From the NCBI RefSeq assembly GCF_036850765.1, contig NC_089493.1, positions 132,004,239 to 132,068,238 on the forward strand: a DNA stretch of 64,000 nt, written 5' to 3'. This DNA is from Saccopteryx bilineata. Lineage: Eukaryota; Chordata; Mammalia; Chiroptera; Emballonuridae. A model generated the notes under the pieces. It was not told where the DNA came from, ran no database searches, and worked only from the letters and a program-made list of their open reading frames with translations. Below are positions 46,095 to 56,361 of the stretch, piece after piece; positions within the stretch are counted from its first letter, which is position 1; each line of letters opens with the position of its first letter. The position numbers and the translations under genes are program-made.

Positions 46095-47391
46095 GCATTG
46101 ATGGCCTTTGCCCCGCCCCTGTGTGTGACGTTATCCTTGATCCTGAGGGCACTGGCGAGCACCTTTGCTCAGCTGCGGGTCTCTGCCTGTTTCCGGGCTT
46201 TCGCCCTGCCCTTGCAGGAGGAGCCTGCTCGAGGAACGGCTGCTAACCTTGGCTCTACCACCGGGCAGGAATGTGTGCCCAAGCTCTTTGGGCTCAGCTC
46301 AGTAGCGGAACTCCGCCTCTTCTGGGCTTTTGGCTCCACCCCCGCGTGAGGAGCCGGCTACCAAGTCAGACTGCAAGCCTGGGTTGCATGGGTTCAAGGC
46401 TGTGCTCCTCTGCCCTTGCCTTGGGGCTTGTCTCCACCCTTTCCGGGGTTCCCACCCTTCTCCCGCAGGCTGGATTACAGGCTGCCGGCAGCTGAGTTTG
46501 ACCGCTTTTGCACGCCCCCTTCCCCCAGCCAGGCAAGATTGAGCTCACACCTGAGCCCAGTGGTGGCCAGCTGGCTTCCGCCCCTGCCAGCAGAACCGTC
46601 CTTTTGTCTGCCGCTGCCGCTGGCCCTCCGGGAGCCCTCAGCCGCGTTCGTGGGGGCGTTGCAGCTCGGACCCTAATACTCACTGCTGTAGACCCAAAAG
46701 CTCCCTCCTTCTATGCGACTCTGCTCTGAGTGCCGCGGGGAAGCTTGTTTGGCTGCTCTCCTGCTTCCCTTTGCTGGTATTGCTGTTTCCGGGGGAAATA
46801 TTCACTTCAGCTTTGGGGAGTGACTTGTCCCAGGGGTTAGGGTGGCTATCTCCCAAAATGTTTCTCCCTGTGTCTCCTAGATTATACTCTCTTCCTGTTA
46901 CTCTGGTCCTCTCCTCTCTCCCTCCGTCCCCAGGAGCCCCGGGTGAGTGTTTGTGAGAGAGATGTTCTGCATGGTTCCTTTAAGAAGGATCCTGGGTCTG
47001 AGAAATCAGACTCTTTCTCACAAACAGTATCCTGACTTATTTCCAGCTATATAAATACTGTCCTTACGCCTCTTCTGGGCTCTGGGGCTGCAGGCTGGGG
47101 CTTTGTTCCTGGGGCTCAGGACCCTTCCCCCTCTGCTAAACTCACTTCCCGCCACGCGCGTCTCTCCCTGCTGCTGTTTGCTCCGGGGAGCTGGGCAGCC
47201 CTCTCCGCTTTTCCGCTTTTCTACCTGTCTCAGTGTGGCTTCTTCAGTGTTCCTTGGTTGAAGAGTTCTCTTAGTTTAGTCCAAAGTTGGTTTTTCCAGA
47301 TGATAGTTCGAAAAATTAGTTTGTATTCCACTTTGGTTCTGGGAGGTAGATGTTGGTACGTCCGCCTACTCCAGCGCCATCTTGTCTTCCC
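46095..47391 (-). promoter_or_regulatory. L1 C 5' UTR / internal promoter
   Basis: About 1.3 kb upstream of ORF1 on the minus strand, much richer in GC and CpG than anything around it. The 5' terminus on the minus strand is gggaagacaagatggcgctg. Its GATGGCG-type start matches the common L1 5' end with a YY1-like site (CAAGATGGC). Several open frames of 60-111 codons here reflect GC content rather than genes. It should carry sense RNA polymerase II promoter activity, and possibly antisense activity, if unmethylated. Confidence 0.85.
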
Positions 47392-47394
47392 ACA

Positions 47395-48965
47395 ATAGTT
47401 TTTATTATTGTACTTTTTGTATTTTAGTTTGGGTTAGGGAGTTTGATATCTCAGGCTTCTTTTTTCTTAGAACTGCTTTGGCTATTTTGGGGCCTTTTGT
47501 GATGCCATACAAATTTGAGCATTTTTGGGTTTGATTTCTATGAAAAAACCCATAGAATTTTTGTTAGTGGTTATATTAACTTGATATATTGCTTTAGGTA
47601 ATATGGACATTTTAACAATGTTAATTCTTTCAATTCATGATCAAAGAATATCTTTCAATTTCTTCGTCTCTTCTTAAATTTCTTTCAACAACATCTTGTA
47701 GTTTTCATTGTACAGTTCTCCTTTTTGTTTATTCCTAGGTGTTTTATCCTTTTTGTTGCAATTGCAAATGGGATTGTTTTCTTTATTTCCCTTTCTCATA
47801 ATTCATTGTTAATATATAGGAACACAACAGATTTTTGTATATTGATTTTGTACCCTGTAACTTTACCGTATTTGTTGTTGCTTCTAAGAGTCTTTTTTGG
47901 TGTTTATGGTTTTCTATATATAGAATTATAGCATCTGTAGTGAGTTTTTTGTTTTTTTTTAATTTATATTTTGATTACAGTTGACAAATAATATATTAGT
48001 TTCAGATGTACGACATCGTGACTAAAAATTTATATACCTGGAAGTAATGACCCTGCTAAGTCTAGTACCCATCTAGCACCATACATAGTTTTTATAGTAT
48101 TATTGACTATATTATCTATCCTGTACTTGAGATCCTGTATCTATTTTTATACCTGATATTTTGTTGTTTTTAATTCCTTTACGTTTTTCACTCATGCCCT
48201 AGCCCTCCTCCCATCTGGTGACCATCTATTTGGTCTACATGTCTATGAGTTTGTTTCTGTTTGTTTGTTTTTTTAGGCATCCACAAATAAGTGAAATCAT
48301 GATATTTCTTTTTCTCTGTTTGATTTATTTTACATAGCACAATATTGTCTAGGTCCATCCATATTATCATAAATGGAAAGATTTTATTCTTTCTTATGGC
48401 TGAGTAGTATTTCATTGTATATATGTTCTGATCATTTTGATCCATTCATCTATTGACAGACATTTAGGTTGTTTCCATATTTATGTTATAAATAATGCTG
48501 AAGTGAACATAGAGGTGTATATGTTCTTTTCAAATGAGTGTTCCAAATTTCTTTGGATATATACCCAGAAGTAGAATTGCTGGGTTGTAAGGTAGTTTTG
48601 TTTTCAATTTTTTGAGGATCTCCAATACTGTTTTCCATATTGGCTGCACCAATTTGTAACCCTCAAGTTACAATTTGTAACTGTGTGCAGCAGTTTCCTT
48701 TTGTCCATGTTCTTGCCAACCCTGGTTTTTTGTTGTCTTTTTGATGATAGGCATTCTGACAGGTGTGAGGTGATATCTCATTGTGTTTCAGATATGCATT
48801 TGATTTGCGTTTGTCTCATAATCAGTGATGTTTAGTATCTTTTCATGTCTATTGGCCATCTGTATGCCCTCTTTGGAGAAGTGTCTATTCATGCCCTCTG
48901 CATGTTTTTTAATCAGGTTGTTTGAAAATTTGGTGGTGTTAGAGTTTCTTATATATTTTGGATAT
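47395..48965 (-). mobile_element. Older L1 fragments, first part
   Basis: 47395-47940 is old L1 ORF2 sequence in antisense ('ttggctattttggggcctt', 'tgctttaggtaatatggac'). From about 47950 a separate L1 3' end begins ('tgattacagttgacaaataa', 'gtctagtacccatctagca') and runs to 48965, where the pogo element interrupts it. ORF2 tail codons are visible at 48188-48445 (YTMKYYSAIRKN). Confidence 0.8.
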
Positions 48966-48967
48966 TA

Positions 48968-49895
48968 CCATAGGATTTTCACTCCATAAGATGCACCTGA
49001 CCATAAGATGCACCTAAGGTTCTAAGGAGGGAAATAAAAAAAATATTCTGAACCAAATGGTGTGTTAAAATATTTAATGAAATATACCACAATAATATTT
49101 CAACAATGTAAACTCAACAGCAGTATTAACAACCATTAGCACTGTTATTAACAAATGAGAGGAGACTTTAATGTTCAAATATTCTTCTAGTTGTCCGGGA
49201 ACCTCAGGAACTCATCATCACTGATGTCAGAATTCAAGAAGCTCAGTTGCTCACAATCACTGGTATAACTTTTTTTGCTCTTTTAATTTTCAGTGCCATA
49301 AGGCATTGCTAATGACACATTTTTTTGAATGACCGTACCATGGTTTCACTTTTCACTGACTGCCATGATGTTTTCACCCATTCACAAACTTGAGTGATAG
49401 TGGGTCTCTTCATTTGTCCAGTTGGTATCAAATGATTACCAGCAGTCATCCATTTGTTCCATTCTTCTCGCATAAAGACTTTAAATGGTTTGTTGATGGA
49501 AACGTCTAGAGAGGTTGCAACTGGCTGCTAAGACCCCCAGGAATTACAGCTAGATGAGTCTTCACTTCTTTAAAGTTTTTTTTTTGTGGTTTCACTAATA
49601 TGTGCTCTAAACTGGTCAAGCAGCTGCAATGCAGCCCTCCACCGCTGTAGCGTGCCTCTCACGTCTGCCTTCCATGATGCCAGGTGAATGTTCCCACACA
49701 ACGTTGTTGCTCACCTTCCCTCCTGCGCTACATGCAGCTGTGGAAACCGAAACCAGGAGATCACTCATTCTACATATGTTTACCGGCGCAGCACCCCTCA
49801 GCAGCTAAAGAAAATGAACATTCACTCCATAGATGCATGGGCATTTTACTCTCCACTTTTGGGAGGGGGTGCGTCTTATCGAGCGAAAAATACAG
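48968..49895 (-). mobile_element. pogo-type transposon, internally deleted (928 bp)
   Basis: Flanked by TA at 48966-48967 and 49896-49897, and removing it rejoins L1 sequence exactly ('ttttggatatta' with 'accccttattgg'). Ends are imperfect inverted copies ('ttttcactccataagatgca' against 'gtcttatcgagcgaaaaata'). It shares ends, subterminal arms and the transposase C-terminus with 22657-26243 but lacks most of the interior. Confidence 0.9.
49190..49575 (-). pseudogene. pogo-type transposase C-terminal remnant
   Basis: Minus-strand reading: VKTHLAVIPGGLSSQLQPLD, then VSINKPFKVFMREEWNKW, PTGQMKRPTITQVCEWVKTS, and FLNSDISDDEFL before a stop. PGGL.SQLQPLD is the characteristic end of pogo-group DDE transposases, and the Asp is the likely third catalytic residue. 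The reading is open through this section apart from one frameshift near 49290. The N-terminal DNA-binding and first two catalytic parts were deleted. Such copies can be moved only by a transposase supplied elsewhere. Confidence 0.82.
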
Positions 49896-49897
49896 TA

Positions 49898-50055
49898 ACC
49901 CCTTATTGGATATGTCATTGCTTAATATCGATGCTCATTCAGTATGTTCTCTTTTCAACTTGTTAATAGTTTCTTTCACTGCAAAACTTTTTAAATGTAA
50001 TCATATAATTTTTTATTTCCAAAATGAGGATCAGAAATGCAATTACTAAGTTATG
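49898..50055 (-). mobile_element. Older L1 fragment, continuation
   Basis: Resumes the L1 interrupted by the pogo element: 'ccccttattggatatgtcat', 'attcagtatgttctctttt', 'gtttctttcactgcaaaact'. It fades into unique DNA at about 50050. Confidence 0.7.
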
Positions 50056-50169
50056 TTGTTTTCCTTAGATATTCAGATGTTCATATCCATTGGGACAGTG
50101 GGTCATAGTTTTCATCCATTTAGAATTGCTTATATACCATGAACTTCAATTCCATTGAGGCCATCTGGT

Positions 50170-50350
50170 CAGGTAGTTGGCTTTAGCACAGGAGCTGTGG
50201 AGTAGTGGTTTGAATCTTGACTCTGCCACTTGCTTGCTCACTGACATTGGCAAGATACTTTCTAGCATAGATTCATCATCAGTCAATGTAAAGAACCTTG
50301 GTTTCTTTCTGGTATGCTATATAAGTACTCAATAAATGGTATCTACTGTG
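50170..50350 (+). repeat. MIR-like ancient SINE
   Basis: Contains 'gtggtttgaatcttgactct', 'gccacttgcttgctcactg' and 'tactcaataaatggtatcta' in MIR order. Diverged. Confidence 0.65.
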
Positions 50351-50854
50351 CTATTACATATCTATTCTTTATATACATTTTGTGTTTAAATTCTGTTTAA
50401 ATATGGTAGTGCTAATAGCCAAGATAACTTATATAATTGTTTTAAATTATGATTAATAAGACTTTAAAAACATTTTATTAAAATAAAAATATATCATGTC
50501 TTATGTTTCTGTCTTCTTGTTTCTGGTTTAGTAATGACACCCAACTCAGTCTGGTCTTCCTTGATTTTGTTTTAAATGAACAAAACATGCTCTAAGGATT
50601 GATTAGGTTTATGGAATAGTGTTGAAATGAGATAATTAATCTTTTTGAAGATGTTGCTTTTATTCTTTTTTTATTATTTTTAATCTTTTAATCATCTAGC
50701 TCTCTGAAATTTTCTGTAGCATGACTGAAAGATAATTTTTCTATCTGAAAGTAATAGCCTAAAATGATTGGTATATCACTATAAGTTTAAAATTTTTATT
50801 AAAGCTACATATTTATCCATCTTTCAGCTACATATCTCTGTTGTAGGTTTTTGT
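50351..50854. other. Unique AT-rich DNA
   Basis: No gene or repeat recognised. Confidence 0.4.
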
Positions 50855-51249
50855 TGTTGTTTTAGCGAGAAGGGGAGAGAAAGAAAGAGTGAGAGTGAGA
50901 GGGCAGACAGGTGCAGATAGAAGGGAGAGAGATGAGAAGCATCAACTCATAGTTGCAGCACTTTACTTACTTATTGATTGCTCCTCATATGTGCCTTGAC
51001 TGTGAGGCTCAAGCTGAACCAGTGACCTCTTGTTCAAACCAGTGACCTTTGGGCTCAAGCCAGTGACCATGGGATCATGTCTCTGATTCCACACTCAAGC
51101 AGGTGAGCCCGTGCTCAAGCTGGCAACCCCACACTGAAGCTGGTAACCCTGCACCCAAGCTGGTTAGCCTGTGCTCAAGCCAGCAACCTCAGGGTTTTGA
51201 ACTGAGTCCTCAGCATCCCAGGTCAATGATGCACCACCACCTCGTCAGG
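50855..51249 (-). mobile_element. tRNA-derived SINE, family B, expanded units
   Basis: Antisense copy with more 'aagctggcaaccc / aagctggtaaccc / aagctggttagcc' units than other copies, so it is about 60-80 bp longer. The tRNA-like head is at the right (minus strand GCCTGACGAGGTGGTGG). Confidence 0.87.
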
Positions 51250-51280
51250 CCTTTTGTGGTGTTTTAAAGATTCTGTCACA

Positions 51281-51620
51281 GCCCTGGCTGGCTGGCTCAG
51301 TGGTAGAGCATTGACTCAGCGTGTGGATGTCCTGGGTTCAATTCCTGGTTAAGTCACACAAGAGAAGCGACCATTTGCTTCTCCACCCCTTCCCCTCTCA
51401 ACCCTCCCTTCCCCTCCTGCATCATGGCTCAAATGGTCAAGCAAGTTGGCCCTGGGAGCTGAGGATGGCTCCATGGCCTCACCTCAGGCACTAAAGAGCA
51501 TGGAGCAGCAGCTCCAGATGGGCAGAGCATCACCCGGTAGGGGCCTTGCCAGGTGGATCCTGGTTGGGGTACATGCAGGAGTCTGTTTCTGTCTCCCGCC
51601 TCTCATTTAATAAAAAAAAA
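51281..51620 (+). mobile_element. tRNA-derived SINE, family A, diverged
   Basis: Sense copy starting AGCCCTGGCTGGCTGGCTCA with many CpG losses and a shortened body. Flanks 'aagattctgt' and 'aagaattttgt' are an approximate duplication. Confidence 0.85.
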
Positions 51621-52070
51621 AGAATTTTGTTGCCACCTTAGTACTGTTCTAAATAACTTGATTTTAGTGTGATGTACATGTTACTGATTACTTTCAAAAT
51701 AATTGTGCATTGTTGAACATTTAATTAAATCATAAGGATAACTTAAAAGTATCTGATTTTACATACTCAGTAAATTCCTGTGATCAGAAAATTCTTTTTT
51801 TAATATTTTAATTATAATTAATAGGCCTAGTAAAACTAATTAAAAGTATCTGAAGCCCCTAGCAAAAATTAGCCCCTAGACACATGATTCATAATTAACT
51901 GGCTCTTCTTATTCTTGCCTTTTCCTCTTTAGTTGTATTAATCACTTACGTTTTACTAGTGATACCTGTCTTTCTGAGACACTAAAGTTCACTGGTCACT
52001 GATATTCTTATAGTGACTATGGTTTTATAGGAACTTTGTTTTTAAATTTTGTTTAATATTGTTGAAAATA
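51621..52070. other. Unique AT-rich DNA
   Basis: No gene or repeat recognised. Confidence 0.4.
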
Positions 52071-52078
52071 CTTGAATT

Positions 52079-52480
52079 GGCCCTGGCCGGTTGGCTCAGC
52101 GGAAGAGCGTCGGCCTGGCGTGTGGGGGACCCGGGTTCGATTCCCGGCCAGGGCACATAGAAGAAGCACCCATTTGCTTCTCCACCCCCCCCCCCTTCCT
52201 CTCTCTCTCTCTCTTCCCCTCCCGCAGCCAAGGCTCCATTGGAGCAAAGATGGCCCGGCCGCTGGGGATGGCTCCTTGGCCTCTGCCCCAGGCGCTAGAG
52301 TGGCTCTGGTCACAACAGAGCGACGCCCCAGAGAGGCAGAGCATCGCCCCCTGGTGGGCAGAGCATCGCCCCTGGTGGGCGTGCCAGGTGGATCCCGGTC
52401 GGGCGCATGCGGGAGTCTGTTTGACTGTCTCTCCCCGTTTCCAGCTTCAAGAAAGATTAAAAAACCCCAAAAAAACCCAC
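52079..52480 (+). mobile_element. tRNA-derived SINE, family A
   Basis: Sense copy with a well-kept tRNA-like head (A and B boxes intact, 'gggttcgattcccggccagg'). An 8-bp duplication CTTGAATT flanks it at 52071-52078 and 52481-52488. Long open frames (137 and 139 residues in sense, 82-86 in antisense) are readthrough of a CpG-rich, low-stop SINE. Confidence 0.93.
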
Positions 52481-52488
52481 CTTGAATT

Positions 52489-53364
52489 TTGTGTGTGCTC
52501 TATGAAATAATCACGTTGAAGATTTTTGCTCACATCATTAAATTGAGAATTTATTTTATCAGGCTGATGGCAAGCATAGCAAATAGGCTGACATGATCAT
52601 GGTCCTATCTTATACTTAAGGACCTGGATTTTTGTTGCCAAACTGTTGCCAAACAAGTGTCTGCATAGTTTTGATAGTACATCCATTGGCTGTGGGTCAT
52701 TGAAAGGGCTGATATTAATTCATTATTTTGGTAAAGAATTAACCATCATTAAAGATCTGCTATGTACTATAGAGTGTTTTAGGCTTTGAGTATGAAGAGA
52801 CAGGTGATATTTAGATTACTTATCAGTCACTATAACACAGTACAGTACAGGGAACAACTAATCAAGACAGCCATAGCACTTGCTCAGGGTTTTGCAGGAC
52901 CCCTCCAATCTTTTATACTATATAAGGCTTTGCTTCTTTTGTTCCTTGGTGGTGGTGGCAGTGGAGAGGGGAGGGCCATCAGTAGTTACCTTAGGACTGG
53001 TGGTGTTTGGAGTGATGGCTGTCTTAAAGAAGTATTTCAGTACTTCAGTACAATCCTTAAGGCTGTACTGATGTATACCAGCTGAATATTAGCTCTGCTA
53101 AGAGGTGTTTAGTTCTCTGATTGTAAGAGGCGGTTACAATGGAAGTATGTAAAAGGTACATGAGAGGAAAGATTGCATGAGCACCCCTCTTTTCTTTGAA
53201 AATCAGTGAAGACTTCTGTAGTGAGTAGAAATTTGCCAGTTAGATTTGAGGGGGAGATTCTAACCAAGCTGAGAGGAAAATAGGATTTGCAAAGACAGGG
53301 GCACATTTGAGAGCATACTAGATTCAGAGGTTAACAAGTGGGAGAGAAGGAAGAGAATGTGTTT
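52489..53364. other. Unique-looking DNA
   Basis: No repeat or gene recognised. The frame of 99 codons at 52786 lies in unique sequence but shows no domain or splice signal that I would trust. Confidence 0.4.
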
Positions 53365-53381
53365 CTCTGACCCTTGCTTTT

Positions 53382-53778
53382 TTTTTTATTTTTTTATTTT
53401 TTATTTTTCTGAAGCTGGAAACGGGGAGAGACAGTCAGACAGACTCCCGCATGCGCCCAACCGGGATCCACGCGGCACGCCCACCAGGGGCAACGCTCTA
53501 CCCACCAGGGGGCGATGCTCTGCCCCTCCGGGGCGTCGCTCTGTCGCAACCAGAGCCACTCTAGCGCCTGGGGCAGAGGCCAAGGAGCCATCCCCAGCGG
53601 CCGGGCCATCTTTGCTCCAATGGAACCTTGGCTGCGGGAGGGGAAGAGAGAGACAGAGAGGAAGGGGGGGGGGGTGGAGAAGCAAATGGGCGCTTCTCCT
53701 ATGTGCCCTGCCGGGAATCAAACCCGGGTTCCCCGCATGCCAGGCCAACGCTCTACCGCTGAGCCAACCGGCCAGGGC
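53382..53778 (-). mobile_element. tRNA-derived SINE, family A
   Basis: Antisense copy, near-consensus. The 17-bp duplication CTCTGACCCTTGCTTTT flanks it at 53365-53381 and 53779-53795. With the copy at 37586 it looks among the youngest here. Confidence 0.95.
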
Positions 53779-53853
53779 CTCTGACCCTTGCTTTTTAAGC
53801 TGAGTAAGTATATATGTATATTAAGACCTAATTTGTATTTTTGAGATGATTCC

Positions 53854-54216
53854 TTTTTTTTTTCTTTTTCCAAGTTAGAGGAGGGGAAATAGACTCCTAT
53901 ATATACCCTGACCAGGATCCACCTGGAAATCCCCATCTTGGGCCAATGCTCTGCCCATCTAGAGCCATGCTTTCAACCAAACTATTTCTAGTGCCTGAGG
54001 CAGAGGCTCCACGGAGCCATCCTTAGCACCCAGGGCCAATACGCTTGAACCAGTTGAGCCGTGGCTGTGGGAGGGGGAGAGAGAAAGAGAGAGAGAAGGG
54101 GGTGGAGGGTGAAGAAGCAGATGGTTGCTTCTCCTGTGCGCCCTGAGAAGGAATCGAACTCAGGACATCCACATGCCGGGCTAATGCTCTACCACTGAAC
54201 AAACTGACCAAGGCCA
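53854..54216 (-). mobile_element. Older SINE, family A variant
   Basis: Antisense, with a distinctive body lacking the duplicated 'gcagagcatcgcccc' unit and carrying 'aatgctctgcccatctagag'. Flanks GAGATGATTCC (53843-53853) and GAGATGGTTCC (54217-54227) are a duplication with one change. It probably represents an older subfamily shared with 56362 and 63862. Confidence 0.88.
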
Positions 54217-54399
54217 GAGATGGTTCCATTTTTGATAGGGAAGAGCTAGTCTGTCTGAAACTTAGTTTCTTCACTTATATGTAAATTATTTTAGGCATAG
54301 GGAAAGAAGGGAGGATAAGAATTTGTTACAGTTCAGAGCTATTATAAATATTGATAGACTAAGGGTACAATTAAAACCTTTCTCCTGATTCACTTAGAG

Positions 54400-54566
54400 C
54401 AGCGGTTCTCAACCTGTGGGTCGCAACCCGGGCAGTGGTCGAAGGACCAAAACACAGGGGTCGCCTAAAGCCATACATATTTTATTTTCCGATGGCTTTA
54501 GGCGACCCCTGTGTTTTGGTTATTGGACCCCCGCCGGGGTCGCAACCCACAGGTTGAGAATCACTG
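54400..54566. mobile_element. Palindromic hAT MITE (167 bp)
   Basis: Starts CAGCGGTTCTCAACCTGTGG and ends in the inverted CCACAGGTTGAGAATCACTG. The inner arms pair as well ('aaacacaggggtcgcctaaa' with 'tttaggcgacccctgtgttt'), leaving only a short AT-rich loop. An exact 8-bp duplication ACTTAGAG flanks it at 54392-54399 and 54567-54574. Confidence 0.95.
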
Positions 54567-54574
54567 ACTTAGAG

Positions 54575-55322
54575 GCTTCTAATGAGCAAACATGAGTTCA
54601 AACAGATTGATAATGGTTGTTCTTTTAATGACCTAAAAGTGTTGTCCATGAGGCTTTTTTGGATGACATCATGAAACCAATTTTGCTTAATGGCTATTGA
54701 GGACTACATATTCAAATGTGCAGAAAATGTAAATTACTGGCCTGTCAGGTTCTTGTTGCTTGTCATCTTTTATCTGAATAGCAGCTTTTGTTTCTAGACT
54801 GTCAAGAGCCCTTCAAAGTTGTTTTTTTGTATGCTTGAATAATTCAATTCAGAGTCGTCTAAATATAGCAAACCAAAAACAGTGAAATGTTGTATTTTCT
54901 TAGGGATACATCTATGGATTTCCCTTCCCCTTTGTGAGAGCTCTTGAAATATGTCAAGCATTTGTAGTGTAAATTCTGCTTTTATTGCCAGAATTGATGA
55001 CTCACACCTTTTAAATATAACTAAGACATATGGCCAACAGAGAAAACATTTTCTCTATGACCGTGTAGCTCAGGAATGATTTGACAGTATCCACTGTGTG
55101 CTAGGAATTGTGTGGAATATAAAGGTAAACAGCTGGCATTTTTCTGGGTATCAATTTGTATGATTTCTCTTGCAAGCGATATTTAGTAAATTGACTGTTT
55201 TTATGGGGTGTGTATGTATTTATAGTAAACAGGATGTGATAAGGCTTGAATTCCTCATAAACACATTAGTTACTTCAAAGATAGTTTTAAAATAGTGGTT
55301 TTAAGTTGTAATCTGAATAATT
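54575..55322. other. Unique-looking DNA
   Basis: No gene or repeat recognised. Confidence 0.4.
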
Positions 55323-55341
55323 AGAAAGGGGGAATATTTTT

Positions 55342-55712
55342 TTAATTGATTTAAATTTGTGTTTATATAGATTCTAGTGTTTCCCCGAATGCATCCCCCC
55401 TCCCCTATATTCCCCTTAACATCCCCCTTGCCCCCCACACACAGTGCCCTCCCCCCTTCTTTTCAGGTTTATCCCATCCTATCATCCCCTTTCCCTCTGT
55501 CCTCTTTTCCTCTGGTCCCTTTGATCCCTATTCTGTCTCAATTCTGTTCCTCAGTTCACTTTGTTCATTGGATTCCTCAAATGAGTGAGGTCATATGATA
55601 TTTTTCTTTTTCTGCCTGGCTTATTTCACTTAACATAATAATAGTTTCCGGGTCCATTCATGTTGTTGCAAAAGGTAAGATTTTCTTCTTTTTCATGGCC
55701 CCATAGTATTCC

Positions 55713-55782
<70 letters not shown>

Positions 55783-56044
55783 CCACTGCTTTTTAATCCA
55801 CTCGTCCACTGACGGGTACTTGGTCTGTTTCCAGATCTTCACTATTGTGAACAATGCTGTCATAAACATGGAGGTGCATTTCTTCTTTTGAATCAGTGAT
55901 ATGGTGTTCTTGGGGTATATTCCTAAAAGTGGGATGGCTGGGTCAAAAGGCAGTTCTATTTTTAGTTTTTTGAGGAATCTCCATACTGTTTTCCACAGTG
56001 GCTGCACCAGTCTGCATTCCCACCAGCAGTGCAGGAGGGTTCCC
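55342..56044 (-). mobile_element. L1 element E, short 3' fragment with TSD
   Basis: A 5'-truncated minus-strand L1 of about 700 bp covering 3' UTR (C-rich tract at 55395-55455) and ORF2 C-terminus. Minus-strand codons include [12 protein letters not shown] and [15 protein letters not shown]. The flanks 55323-55341 and 56045-56063 (agaaa(g/a)ggggaatattttt) form a 19-bp duplication with one change. Confidence 0.93.
55716..55782. repeat. (TG)n(TA)n microsatellite
   Basis: About 24 TG units followed by about 9 TA units, inside L1 E. Alternating purine-pyrimidine runs of this kind can form Z-DNA and are usually polymorphic in length. It produces the His-Thr run in the antisense L1 reading. Confidence 0.97.
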
Positions 56045-56277
56045 AGAAAAGGGGAATATTTTTAGAGTATTTCAGTAAGTATTCAGAGAACATCTACTAA
56101 GCCCTAGGTATGGAACTCCCTGATCAAAATATTACATGTGTTTTATATTCTTCCTTGTTAATTGTAGCTTGTTAGTTACATGCATCAGCTGTTTTTGTTT
56201 GATTAACATACTTTTTGTTTTTCTTTGTTTAATGCCTTTTCATTGTCACATTTATCTTTCTGTCTCATTTATATATA

Positions 56278-56350
56278 CTGCTCACAAAAATTAGGGGATA
56301 TTTTATTGCTTCACATTTATTTTGAAACATCTCTTAATTTTTGTGAGCAG
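56278..56350. mobile_element. Tc1/mariner-type MITE (73 bp)
   Basis: CTGCTCACAAAAATTA at the left is inverted at the right as TAATTTTTGTGAGCAG. TA occurs on both sides (56276-56277 and 56351-56352), the target of Tc1/mariner transposases. At 73 bp it is almost all terminal repeat, like the primate MADE1 design but with different sequence. Confidence 0.9.
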
Positions 56351-56361
56351 TATGTTTCTGC

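Larger units (their letters stand above)
41199..47391 (-). mobile_element. Near full-length L1 element C (about 6.2 kb)
   Basis: Minus-strand L1 with all parts in order: a 5' end at about 47391 ('gaagacaagatggcgctgga' on the minus strand), a GC-rich 5' UTR to 46095, ORF1, ORF2 and part of the 3' UTR. The left boundary falls in the 3' UTR C-rich region, so the last 130 or so bases and the poly(A) tail seen in L1 B are missing. Both frames carry a few breaks, so it was recently active but is now dead. Confidence 0.95.

Noticed and set aside
46014..46683. Cluster of Cys/Pro/Leu-rich frames of 70-111 codons on both strands
   Set aside because: They overlap in several frames in the GC-rich L1 5' UTR and none matches a domain.
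52072..52510. Overlapping sense frames of 137 and 139 residues
   Set aside because: Both are readings of the A SINE at 52079-52480 in two frames. The open length comes from CpG-rich, stop-poor sequence.
52786..53085. Possible exon in unique DNA (99-codon frame)
   Set aside because: No domain, no convincing splice sites, and frames of this size arise by chance in 64 kb.
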